From a virus: DNA of 21,174 nucleotides. A program made the position numbers and the translations under genes. Numbering within the stretch: the stretch's first letter is position 1; each line of letters begins with the position of its first letter. The notes under the pieces are model-generated. The model saw only the letters and a list, made by a program, of their open reading frames with translations. It was not told the origin of the DNA and searched no databases. This document shows, piece by piece, positions 1 through 6,043 of the stretch. The stretch spans positions 1 through 21,174 of IMG/VR virus record IMGVR_UViG_3300017527_000261; one strand, written 5' to 3'.

Positions 1-68
1 GCGGCCGCAAGTTTGATTTCCAGGTCTCTAATTTTTTCCCTGAGTAATCGAAAATCGTTGTCTTTCAC
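1..68 (-). CDS. Small unknown protein, 5' part only
   Basis: The minus strand has a strong ribosome binding site (AAGGAGG) five bases before a GTG codon at 68-66. The frame then stays open to the window edge. The 22 visible residues are rich in alternating charged and hydrophobic residues (MKDNDFRLLREK, then IRDLEIKLAA), as in an amphipathic or coiled-coil helix. It lies 35 bases after the stop of the zinc-knuckle gene on the same strand, so the two are probably co-transcribed. The protein is cut off by the window edge and I do not recognise it. The ribosome binding site is the main reason to call it real. Confidence 0.5.
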   Translation of the reverse strand, partial: MKDNDFRLLREKIRDLEIKLAA

Positions 69-103
69 TTTTGCCTCCTTTTTTGCGGGTTTCTCTCTCG
101 TTT

Positions 104-493
104 TTATGCCCCCATCCTTCTTTCCGCGGCGCACATCGCCTCGTACTCAGCATCTTCCTCTATGGACCGCTCAACTCGCTCATCATTGGCCCAAGGAACA
201 ACCCTTTTACCCTTGCACTCATAACAGGGAACGTCATAAGCACCATTCACATAATCCTCGAAAAACCCAGGATCTTCGGCAAACTCATCGCCAGAGATAC
301 CGTGAGCATCGATGGAAGGATTAACGTGGCTGCCTTTGCCATCACAGGTGGGGCATACCACATACTCAAACGGCACCCAAACCTCGACTCCATCAGCGTC
401 TTCAAACAGAGCCAGCATTTTTTTCTCGTCCAACCGTTTATACCATTTCGGCATATTGCCGGCCCGGACACGATGATCGAAATAATAGCCCAT
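104..493 (-). CDS. DnaJ-type zinc-knuckle phage protein
   Basis: This 129-residue protein has two CxxC knuckles of the DnaJ zinc-finger style: CPTCDGKG at residues 47-54 and CYECKGK at 90-96. An acidic stretch of about 40 residues separates them. Small proteins with this paired CxxCxGxG layout are common in the early regions of tailed phages and have no settled function; binding to protein or nucleic acid through one zinc ion is likely. The start is well supported by AAGGAG eight bases before the ATG on the minus strand. It is the first gene of a leftward unit driven from the promoter at 536-564. A longer plus-strand frame overlaps it but lacks these signals. Confidence 0.8.
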   Translation of the reverse strand: MGYYFDHRVRAGNMPKWYKRLDEKKMLALFEDADGVEVWVPFEYVVCPTCDGKGSHVNPSIDAHGISGDEFAEDPGFFEDYVNGAYDVPCYECKGKRVVPWANDERVERSIEEDAEYEAMCAAERRMGA

Positions 494-535
494 TTAATTC
501 TCCTTTTTGGTGGGTTTCTTTCTCATTGCAAATAT

Positions 536-564
536 AACGTAATACACCTGTTTTGAGTTGTCAA
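536..564 (-). promoter_or_regulatory. Leftward sigma-70-type promoter
   Basis: Read on the minus strand there is TTGACA (564-559), a 17-base spacer, then TACGTT (541-536). It points at the zinc-knuckle gene, whose start is about 43 bases further on. The -35 box is a perfect consensus, while the -10 box keeps only the conserved TA and final T. It stands back to back with the rightward promoter at 597-624. Confidence 0.6.
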
Positions 565-601
565 GGATTTTTTTTAATTATTTTGGGATTTTTACCTTGA
601 C
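560..601. repeat. Inverted repeat spanning the divergent promoters
   Basis: GTCAAGG at 560-566 and CCTTGAC at 595-601 form a 7-base inverted repeat whose arms overlap the two opposing -35 boxes. A third near copy, ATCAAGG, lies at 604-610 inside the rightward promoter. It could be an operator controlling both directions, or simply a by-product of two outward-facing TTGAC boxes. Confidence 0.4.
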
Positions 602-624
602 TTATCAAGGAGCGTTGTTATTAT
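597..624 (+). promoter_or_regulatory. Rightward sigma-70-type promoter of the dpdA cassette
   Basis: TTGACT (597-602), a 16-base spacer and TATTAT (619-624) make a near-consensus promoter. Transcription would begin near 631, at or just inside the first ATG (629) of the next gene. Either the message is leaderless or the true start is the ATG at 677. The 32 bases between this -35 box and the opposing one are almost all A and T in the middle, like a shared UP element. Confidence 0.65.
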
Positions 625-628
625 AGGT

Positions 629-1279
629 ATGCGGAAGATTTCGGCATCGTATTGTTACGAAGCATCCGAGGAAATCATGATCGTAATGCCGTCAAATAAT
701 ACAAGTAAGGTTGTAAGGGAATTGTTTGATAAATATCCAGACAGAATCGCAATATTGAATAATCCTACAACAATAAAATATGCAGATATGCCAAATGCTT
801 ATGATAATGGTTGTTTTTTGAGATTTGACGAAACCCTATATTTTTTAGGATTGGAAAAAATAAGCAATCCAATGTTTGTAGTTTGTCCTGACGTTGTTGG
901 TTGCCACGACCGCACTCTTGCCCTCTGGCGCTATTATTATCCTAAAATAAAACAGTACAATTATCCGATTGCATTTGTGGCACAAAATGGATGTATTCCT
1001 GAAACTATACCGAAGGAATCTGATTGGATTTTTGTTGGTGGACTAGACCCTTGGAAAATGAATAATATAGAAAAGTTCGTAAACAATGGGAAACCCGTTC
1101 ACGTTGGCAGAGTTAATTCTTTAGCACGATTACAGCATTGTGAACGCCTTGGTGTTAAGTCGGTTGATGGTACTGGTTGGATGATGGCAAGAGATAAAAA
1201 ACACTATGATTTATTGGATTGGTTTTCAGGGAATTTTAAACAAAAATCATTATTTGAGGGAGAGAACTATGCCATGTAG
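629..1279 (+). CDS. dpdA: DpdA-like DNA 7-deazaguanine transglycosylase (TGT superfamily)
   Basis: The 216 residues carry, in order, the landmarks of the tRNA-guanine transglycosylase fold: an Asp loop VVCPDVVG (residues 84-91), FVAQNG (116-121, equivalent to the TGT VQGG loop), FVGGLD (135-140, equivalent to GGL), HVGRVNS (158-164) and SVDGTGW (178-184). Asp180 sits where TGT has its nucleophilic Asp in FDxxxPTR. Phage proteins of this short type are DpdA relatives that exchange guanine in DNA for preQ0 or another 7-deazaguanine, blocking host restriction. A preQ0-type transporter two genes downstream strengthens the DNA-modification reading over tRNA modification. The start is uncertain: ATG 629 lies almost on the predicted transcription start, while ATG 677 has GAGG five bases upstream and would give 200 residues. 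No preQ0-making enzymes are visible. Confidence 0.75.
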   Translation: MRKISASYCYEASEEIMIVMPSNNTSKVVRELFDKYPDRIAILNNPTTIKYADMPNAYDNGCFLRFDETLYFLGLEKISNPMFVVCPDVVGCHDRTLALWRYYYPKIKQYNYPIAFVAQNGCIPETIPKESDWIFVGGLDPWKMNNIEKFVNNGKPVHVGRVNSLARLQHCERLGVKSVDGTGWMMARDKKHYDLLDWFSGNFKQKSLFEGENYAM

Positions 1280-1505
1280 ACCGGATGAAAAATGCTGTTT
1301 TAGTTGTGAAAAATGGTTTGATATAAACAATGATTATGAACCTCATTATTATACCGAGCCGAGCAAACCTGAATTGTGCGATGTGTGTAATCAATATTCT
1401 TGTCCTCATTGTCATGCGTGTGGGTGTGAGTTGCCCGTTAAAACACTAAAAGCTGTTCATGCAATGGAAAAAACATACGAGAAATGGATAAAAAATAATG
1501 TTTAG
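1269..1505 (+). CDS. Cysteine-rich zinc-ribbon protein
   Basis: This 78-residue protein has ten cysteines (positions 3, 9, 10, 13, 37, 40, 45, 48, 51 and 53). They include CCFSC near the N-terminus and the dense run CDVC, then CPHC, HACGC. It should bind at least two zinc ions or a metal cluster. It starts inside the last codons of the dpdA-like gene and its end overlaps the transporter start by eight bases, so the three are almost certainly translated as one unit. GGGAGAG lies just upstream of the ATG. I do not recognise a family. Its position suggests a partner or regulator in base modification, but that is inference. Confidence 0.75.
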   Translation: MPCRPDEKCCFSCEKWFDINNDYEPHYYTEPSKPELCDVCNQYSCPHCHACGCELPVKTLKAVHAMEKTYEKWIKNNV

Positions 1506-1977
1506 TATTCTGGTTTTTTTACTGGCAATCGTGGCGGCGAACCTTAGTGTTGCATATTTCGGCCCTGTATCAACACCGTTCAACGCTTTTTTTCTGATTG
1601 GTTTGGATATTTCGTTGCGTGACCAAATTCACGAAAAATGGCATGGAAAGAACCTGGGTTCGAAGATGCTGGGCCTTATCTGTGCCGGTGCTATCATAAC
1701 ATATTTATTAAACCGTGGCGCCGGTATGATTTGTGTCGGATCGGTTATCGCATTTGCAGGAGCCTTGATTGTTGATGCGGTTATTTATCAAAAGCTATTA
1801 CACCGGAAAAAACTAATTAAAATGAACTGGTCGAATGTTGGGTCTGCGGCAACTGATTCGATTTTATTCCCGACAATAGCATTTGGGGTGTTTATGCCGT
1901 GGATAATCTTGGGGCAGTTTGTGGCAAAAGTGGCTGGTGGTGCATTGTGGGCATGGATTCTGACGAGGGGAAGATAA
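1498..1977 (+). CDS. VUT/YhhQ-family queuosine-precursor transporter
   Basis: The 159-residue membrane protein has five to six hydrophobic segments and the sequence features of the VUT (YhhQ) family. These are an N-terminal AANL stretch (13-16), a charged loop DISLRDQIHEKWHG with its Asp and Glu, and the late motif SNVGSAATDS followed by FPTIAFG (about 111-129). Members such as E. coli YhhQ import preQ0 and preQ1, the 7-deazaguanine precursors. Phage copies are known beside DpdA genes or 7-deazaguanine pathways. It overlaps the zinc-ribbon gene and completes a transport-plus-insertion cassette. It would act in the host inner membrane. It is somewhat shorter than the roughly 220-residue bacterial proteins, as phage members often are. 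The substrate is inferred from the family and neighbours. Confidence 0.8.
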   Translation: MFSILVFLLAIVAANLSVAYFGPVSTPFNAFFLIGLDISLRDQIHEKWHGKNLGSKMLGLICAGAIITYLLNRGAGMICVGSVIAFAGALIVDAVIYQKLLHRKKLIKMNWSNVGSAATDSILFPTIAFGVFMPWIILGQFVAKVAGGALWAWILTRGR

Positions 1978-1998
1978 TGAAAAACGGTAAAGAGTGAT

Positions 1999-2202
1999 AT
2001 GAAACTAAAAAAATACCTAAACAAAGTGCCGTCGTTAAATCGATGGTGTGAAGAAAACGGAATTGCATATGCCACGATCCAGAGGCATATTGAGCAGGAC
2101 AAAGCAATGTCGCCTTATAATGCCGCCCGAATAGAATTGATTACAGGTGGCGCCGTATCATCGGACGAAGTTTTATATCCGAAAGGCAAGGGCGTAAAAT
2201 AA
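1999..2202 (+). CDS. Cro/YdaS-like helix-turn-helix protein
   Basis: This 67-residue protein has a helix-turn-helix at about residues 10-45 (SLNRWCEENGIAYATIQRHI). It ends in ARIELITGGAVSSDEVLYP, a tail typical of small phage Cro and YdaS-type repressors. AAAGAG precedes the ATG. It stands just downstream of the modification cassette and just before a candidate promoter, so it may bind the divergent promoters at 536-624 or the one near 2206. No matching CI-type repressor or integrase is visible, so it does not prove lysogeny. Confidence 0.75.
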   Translation: MKLKKYLNKVPSLNRWCEENGIAYATIQRHIEQDKAMSPYNAARIELITGGAVSSDEVLYPKGKGVK

Positions 2203-2205
2203 TGG

Positions 2206-2234
2206 TTGACACGGTAAATTCTTCTTGATATTGG
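2206..2234 (+). promoter_or_regulatory. Possible promoter before the hairpin RNA
   Basis: A perfect TTGACA (2206-2211) begins just after the Cro-like gene ends. The best -10 at 17-base spacing is TATTGG (2229-2234), which is weak. It would start transcription about 30 bases before the long hairpin at 2270. Confidence 0.3.
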
Positions 2235-2269
2235 TTGAATATGCTTAAACACACTATCAAATTAAAGAT

Positions 2270-2366
2270 TTCCAATTTTAAAGAGGTTCCAGGATTTCGT
2301 TTGGGGCAACCCGGCGACGGCCCATTGTGTGCCGAGCATAATCCTGGAGCCTCTTTTTGTTTGGAA
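2270..2366 (+). ncRNA. Candidate structured RNA with three-way junction
   Basis: This gene-free stretch folds into a long hairpin. TTCCAA (2270-2275) pairs with TTGGAA (2361-2366), followed by a symmetric 4x4 internal loop. Then 2280-2296 pairs with 2340-2356 over 17 bases with one G-U pair. The 43-base apex holds two further small hairpins: GGG-GCAA-CCC (2303-2312), with a GNRA tetraloop, and CGGC...GCCG (2318-2321 with 2331-2334). The descending arm runs into CTCTTTTT, so it could also end transcription. It may be a phage small RNA, a leader element for the gene at 2397, or a terminator with an elaborate loop. I recognise no known RNA family. Confidence 0.45.
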
Positions 2367-2382
2367 TACCTTGGGCTTGATT

Positions 2383-2394
2383 AAATAGGGGGGA
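2383..2394 (+). promoter_or_regulatory. G-run ribosome binding site (copy 1)
   Basis: AAATAGGGGGGA lies three bases before the ATG at 2397. The same 12 bases recur at 7123-7134 before another small gene. A run of six G is an unusual Shine-Dalgarno form compared with AAGGAG elsewhere in the window. Confidence 0.5.
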
Positions 2395-2396
2395 TT

Positions 2397-2594
2397 ATGG
2401 CCGTCAATAAGGTGGCTAAAAAGGATTTGATTTGGGCGCTTGATGTGGCAATCGAGGGTAAAGACTGGCATCTTTATAGGTTAAGAGATGAATCAAAATA
2501 TCCACAAGAAATGATTAAACATAGGATTGAAAATGTGGAAAAAGAAAGAGATTTGTTAATAGATATTGCAATCAAAATCAAGGAGGGCCACTAA
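2397..2594 (+). CDS. Small unknown early protein
   Basis: The 65 residues are strongly charged and appear largely helical: a basic start (AVNKVAKKDL), a WALDVAIEGKDW segment and a C-terminal helix rich in Glu and Lys. There are no cysteines and no membrane segment. A G-run ribosome binding site precedes the start. The stop overlaps the next start by one base (TAATG), so the two are translationally coupled. I do not recognise a family. Confidence 0.65.
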   Translation: MAVNKVAKKDLIWALDVAIEGKDWHLYRLRDESKYPQEMIKHRIENVEKERDLLIDIAIKIKEGH

Positions 2595-3292
2595 TGAAGG
2601 GGGAACAAGCTATGGAAATATTTAATCTGGTAAAAGCGAAAAAGATGTTGCCGACTAAATTGGATGAGTTGGTACCGTTATCGTTCATTGGCGAATTGGC
2701 TGTAAAATTTGCTAAAGAAAAATTCGACCTCATGGAAAAACTAAACATGGCCGATGCACAACGCAAAGCCACCTTGAAAGATGGGCAAGGTGCTGGTGAG
2801 TTGCTTCTGACAATAGAAGGCCGGATTGGGGATATTGCATCAAAAGAACCCGATGCAAAAGGAATCCCCGTAAAAGCCAAGGGGGGCGCTCTTACGGGAA
2901 TGAAACCGTCTGGGAAAAAGCCAAAACATGAGCGCTTAAAAATGAACCGGCATCGTATGCAGCAATCCCAACAAATCTCCAAGCACCCTGAGATTGTGGA
3001 GAAGGTCAAGGCACAGGCAAAGGAAAATGAGGACATACCGACCAAGACAGCGGTGTTGTCGGAAATTAAGTACCAAAAGGAAAAGGTACGAAGGAAAAAA
3101 AGCGAAACATTCAGAAATAACAAAACCAAATTGCAAATATCAATCGAGGAAAGCGTTTATGTAACCGCCCTTGATAGGTGTGCAACTGTTTTGCCGTCTG
3201 TACCACCTAAAACATGGAGTGAGGGCGGGTTCCAAATGGCGAAAGCGAAGGCGAATATAATCATAAAAAGATTGGAGGTTTTTAATGGCTAA
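2594..3292 (+). CDS. Unknown basic early protein
   Basis: The 232-residue protein is lysine-rich. Residues 1-60 look helical, followed by a glycine- and lysine-rich linker (about 90-112). A helical segment at 113-170 contains RLKMNRHRMQQSQQIS, then KHPEIVEKVKAQAKE and DIPTKTAVLSEIKY. That last block resembles the helical spacer of ParB-like or replication-accessory phage proteins, but I cannot name a family. AAGGAGG from the end of the previous gene serves as ribosome binding site. A second in-frame ATG, at codon 7, is an alternative start. Its end overlaps the next gene by eight bases. A role in DNA binding or replication is inferred from composition and neighbours only. Confidence 0.65.
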   Translation: MKGEQAMEIFNLVKAKKMLPTKLDELVPLSFIGELAVKFAKEKFDLMEKLNMADAQRKATLKDGQGAGELLLTIEGRIGDIASKEPDAKGIPVKAKGGALTGMKPSGKKPKHERLKMNRHRMQQSQQISKHPEIVEKVKAQAKENEDIPTKTAVLSEIKYQKEKVRRKKSETFRNNKTKLQISIEESVYVTALDRCATVLPSVPPKTWSEGGFQMAKAKANIIIKRLEVFNG

Positions 3293-3707
3293 GGAAAAAT
3301 TTACACCGCAAGAGGTGCTGGATTTGTTAGGTGATGGAACGACCTACTCGAAAAAAGAGATTGCAGATCGACTTGGGTGTTGTCCTGCCACGGTGACTAA
3401 TAAGATTAAAACACTCCGGCAGGATGGCGAGCCGATAATTCATAGTAACAACGGATTATCACTCATTCTTAATAAAGAGCAATTAGAGGATTTCGGTAAG
3501 GCAACTGAAACGAGGGATTTTGTCGAATGGACAACACAAATGATTTATGGAATTGTGAGGCTTGCTCAACCGATTAAAAGATACCTGCCAGATATGAAAA
3601 GAACTTTGCGCATTTCTTATACGCCTGATGAAAGGAAACAACTATTGAAAACTTGCGCAAAAATTACAGCATTATTGATTTATGCAAATGAACAGGATGA
3701 TTTTTAA
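3285..3707 (+). CDS. Winged-helix DNA-binding protein
   Basis: The 140 residues begin with a clear winged helix-turn-helix. YSKKEIADRLGCCPATVTNK (about 21-40) forms the helix-turn-helix and IIHSNNGLSLIL (51-62) the wing. The C-terminal half (75-137) is helical and has no motif I know; it may dimerise. GGAGG precedes the start, inside the end of the upstream gene. Position just before the primase suggests replication control or transcription of the early operon. Confidence 0.7.
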   Translation: MAKEKFTPQEVLDLLGDGTTYSKKEIADRLGCCPATVTNKIKTLRQDGEPIIHSNNGLSLILNKEQLEDFGKATETRDFVEWTTQMIYGIVRLAQPIKRYLPDMKRTLRISYTPDERKQLLKTCAKITALLIYANEQDDF

Positions 3708-3708
3708 A

Positions 3709-3798
3709 ATGAAAAAACCAAAATTTCACCCATCTTGGCGAAAGCATAAGCGTGTATTTTTATGTCCGTATCATCAAGAAAAAACGCTATCATGCTAA
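3709..3798 (+). CDS. 29-residue mini-ORF with DnaG-zinc-like motif
   Basis: This short frame starts one base after the previous stop. It ends in CPYHQEKTLSC, which matches the first half of the DnaG/CHC2 primase zinc motif (CPxHxEKTPS). The rest of the zinc domain is missing because stops follow directly. It lies just upstream of a primase-polymerase gene. It could be a remnant of a CHC2 domain, a real microprotein or chance. No good ribosome binding site is visible, so it is tentative. Confidence 0.3.
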   Translation: MKKPKFHPSWRKHKRVFLCPYHQEKTLSC

Positions 3799-3932
3799 AG
3801 CTAAATAAAATGAAACAAATTGGAAAACATATTTGTGAAATTCTAATCGATCTGATTATTAAAACGCCTTACTCAAAAGAAAAATCCCTGATGGTGGACA
3901 AGCTGTTGGTTCTAATGGAAAGAGATAAATAA
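3792..3932 (+). CDS. Small unknown protein before the primase
   Basis: This 46-residue frame (or 40 residues from the ATG at 3810) ends in TAATG, sharing one base with the primase start as in other gene pairs here. The protein is helical and amphipathic: ICEILIDLIIKT, then KSLMVDKLLVLMERDK. No good ribosome binding site is visible before either start. The coupling to the primase gene and the lack of any other use for this stretch support it. No family recognised. Confidence 0.45.
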   Translation: MLKLNKMKQIGKHICEILIDLIIKTPYSKEKSLMVDKLLVLMERDK

Positions 3933-6040
3933 TGGGAACACTCGAAGATGCCACGCTGGTTTATCTCGAAGAAGGAAAATCAATAATCCCTATCCGTAAT
4001 GGTTCAAAAAAGCCGCTACTCCCCTGGGAAAAATACCAAACACAAATAGCTACACCAGATGAAGTTGAGGGCTGGTTTAAAAAATGGCCGACCGCTCAAA
4101 TCGCTATGGTAACGGGACAGGTATCCGGCGTTGCCGTAATCGATGGCGACAGCAAGGCCGGTAATGCTTGGATAAAAGCCAACCTACCCCGAACCACAGT
4201 CTATCAAAAAACCCCAAACGGCGCCCATGTGTTTTATGCCACCAATGGTCGGCCAGTTAAAAACAAGGTTCGAATAGCTCCCGATGTCGATGTCCGGGGT
4301 GATGGCGGATATGTTTTAATTGCACCATCGAAACACCCATCCGGAAAAACATACGAGCTTGTATTCCCGGTTGAAGGATCCGGCTGGGAAGATCTCACAG
4401 AATTTCCATACGACAAACTCCCCCAGGCAGACAAAAAACCGATAAAATACGATCCAGTTGATGAGGGTGAGCGCAACATTACTACGGCGCGAATTGCCGG
4501 GAAACTCATAAAAGATGGTGCTGATTTTCAAGGAATGTTGGATTATCTGTTATTTCAAAACTCAAGATGCAACCCACCTCAGCCAGAGCAAGACGTTGAA
4601 AAAACTGCAAAATCTATCTGGAAGACGCATTTCGAGAATCATCCTTTCGACAAGCCCCTCAGCAATCCTCAGCAATCATCAGCAGCAATCAGCATATCCG
4701 ATAATACCTCAGCAGCTCCTCAGCAAATCCTCAGCAATCCCTCAGCAAATTCGGCAAAATCATCAGCACAACAGAAGCTATTTATTGAAATCAAAGAATA
4801 CTTAATAGAAAACCCAGGATTTATAACAAATAGAGACATTTGCTATCAATTTGACCTTAAAACAAGAACGGAGAAAAACCGCCTGTATAGAGCACTTAGC
4901 GACCTGAAATTACAGGGAATAGCGTCAAAAGTACCAGGCAAACCGGGCCATTGGCGCATAATTGATGCTCAGGCGGACCCGATTGATATGTTTTCAGAAT
5001 CCCCTAAATCTGTACCAATCCCTTTACCGCTGGGGCTTTCCGGCATGGTTAAGATCCATTCAAAAGACATAATTGTGGTCGCTGGAACCACAAATTCAGG
5101 TAAATCTAGTTTTTTAACGTCTGTGGGGTATATGGCCGGATTGCTGAGGGGCTGTCAGGGTCAAATACATATAGAAAAAGAAAATATATATATAGACACC
5201 ATAAAAAACGTCCTGGCCGACAAAACCATGGACTACAAATCCCCTATGGACCAAATCGTTTACATGAACTCCGAAAGCCCGGATGAATTAAAACGGAGAG
5301 TTCAATCTTATCCAATGGCCGAAATAGCCTTTAGTAAAATGATGGCCTATGAACGAATGAATAATTTTGCGGACCTAATTCAACCCAACGCCATTAATAT
5401 AATCGACTACATGGAAATCGTAAGAGATTTTCACGAAGTTGCTGGTTACATCTCGGAAATCTATCAAGCCCTGGACCAAGGCATCGCAATCATAGCCCTA
5501 CAAAAGAAATCAAACGAACAGTTTGCCCGGGGCGGTGAGTTTAGCGCAGAAAAGGCCAGGCTTTATATCACCTTGGAAAACAATGCCCCATTCGGGGGAA
5601 TCTGTCGCATTGGTAAAGCCAAAAGTTTTCCAGCCGGCAAGAACCCCAATGGCCTTGAGGTTGATTATAAAATATATGGTGGTTGGCGGATGGAACCAGT
5701 ATCAAAATGGAGATATGTCGGAGCCAAGGAACGCGCCAGGGCAAATAAACAATATGAAGCCAATCTATCGGCAGACAAAGAATATGCCTACGAATTTAAG
5801 TTAATGGACGGCACAACGGCTGGCTTAAATTACAAAGATCGCAACAAATGGGTAAAACAATTCCCGGATGCCGGCGTAGACAAACACCTGAAAAGTGTGT
5901 CCAGGGCGTCAGAGTTTGATCCGTGGATGACAAAAGGTAAATGGTTTCATCAATTATTAGGTAGTTTAAAGAAATTACAGAACGCGGCAACAACGCCGGT
6001 GCAGCAAAAAATAATCGATTTTGATAAACGAGGGGATTAA
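3932..6040 (+). CDS. Primase-polymerase / helicase fusion
   Basis: This 702-residue replication protein has several parts. Residues 1-150 form a Prim-Pol domain (bifunctional primase/polymerase N-terminal family) with the catalytic pair DGD (71-73), GAHVFY (97-102) and VDVRGDGGYV (119-128). A helical primase C-terminal segment follows at about 176-237. A Ser/Gln/Asn/Ala-rich linker (242-282) is encoded by the phased repeat array. A winged helix spans 283-345. From about 370 comes a RecA/DnaB-like ATPase with Walker A AGTTNSGKS (384-392) and Walker B INIIDY (488-493). It would prime synthesis and unwind DNA at the phage fork. About 28 extra residues (about 408-438) sit between Walker A and the next strand (VYMNSE). 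The ATPase could be a packaging or RecA-type enzyme, but fusion to Prim-Pol makes helicase likelier. Confidence 0.85.
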   Translation: MGTLEDATLVYLEEGKSIIPIRNGSKKPLLPWEKYQTQIATPDEVEGWFKKWPTAQIAMVTGQVSGVAVIDGDSKAGNAWIKANLPRTTVYQKTPNGAHVFYATNGRPVKNKVRIAPDVDVRGDGGYVLIAPSKHPSGKTYELVFPVEGSGWEDLTEFPYDKLPQADKKPIKYDPVDEGERNITTARIAGKLIKDGADFQGMLDYLLFQNSRCNPPQPEQDVEKTAKSIWKTHFENHPFDKPLSNPQQSSAAISISDNTSAAPQQILSNPSANSAKSSAQQKLFIEIKEYLIENPGFITNRDICYQFDLKTRTEKNRLYRALSDLKLQGIASKVPGKPGHWRIIDAQADPIDMFSESPKSVPIPLPLGLSGMVKIHSKDIIVVAGTTNSGKSSFLTSVGYMAGLLRGCQGQIHIEKENIYIDTIKNVLADKTMDYKSPMDQIVYMNSESPDELKRRVQSYPMAEIAFSKMMAYERMNNFADLIQPNAINIIDYMEIVRDFHEVAGYISEIYQALDQGIAIIALQKKSNEQFARGGEFSAEKARLYITLENNAPFGGICRIGKAKSFPAGKNPNGLEVDYKIYGGWRMEPVSKWRYVGAKERARANKQYEANLSADKEYAYEFKLMDGTTAGLNYKDRNKWVKQFPDAGVDKHLKSVSRASEFDPWMTKGKWFHQLLGSLKKLQNAATTPVQQKIIDFDKRGD
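4658..4770 (+). repeat. Phased iteron-like array, candidate replication origin
   Basis: Nine copies of (C/A)TCAGCA start at 4658, 4668, 4678, 4688, 4708, 4719, 4730, 4741 and 4762. The two missing slots hold degenerate units near 4698 and 4752. Spacing is therefore 10-11 bases throughout, about one helical turn. Ten and eleven are not multiples of three, so the encoded linker is not regularly periodic. The 60 bases starting near 4777 are about 75 percent A+T. Phage lambda has the same arrangement, iterons and an AT-rich segment inside its O gene. Slippage-expanded linker DNA is the alternative. Confidence 0.55.
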
Positions 6041-6043
6041 AAA

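Noticed and set aside
71-556. Plus-strand 161-codon frame opposite the zinc-knuckle gene
   Set aside because: It has no ribosome binding site, and the minus-strand frame has zinc motifs, a strong binding site and a promoter.
1498-1977. Holin
   Set aside because: It is hydrophobic and small, but the AANL and SNVGSAATDS blocks and the neighbour genes fit a VUT transporter better.
1999-2202. Proof of a temperate phage from the Cro/YdaS-like gene
   Set aside because: No integrase, attachment site or CI-type repressor is visible in this window.
2280-2358. Simple Rho-independent terminator
   Set aside because: The U-run is present, but the stem is interrupted by a 43-base structured apex and flanked by an outer helix, so I list it as an RNA candidate while keeping termination possible.
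2270-2366. MITE or insertion-sequence remnant
   Set aside because: The inverted ends TTCCAA/TTGGAA are short and no target-site duplication is visible next to them.
2578-3129. Minus-strand 183-codon frame
   Set aside because: It is the shadow of the lysine-rich gene at 2594; Phe/Ser-rich composition is what antisense of Lys/Glu codons gives, and there is no start signal.
4658-4770. CRISPR array
   Set aside because: Units are only about 7-10 bases, lack unique spacers and lie inside a coding gene, so iterons or slippage are better explanations.
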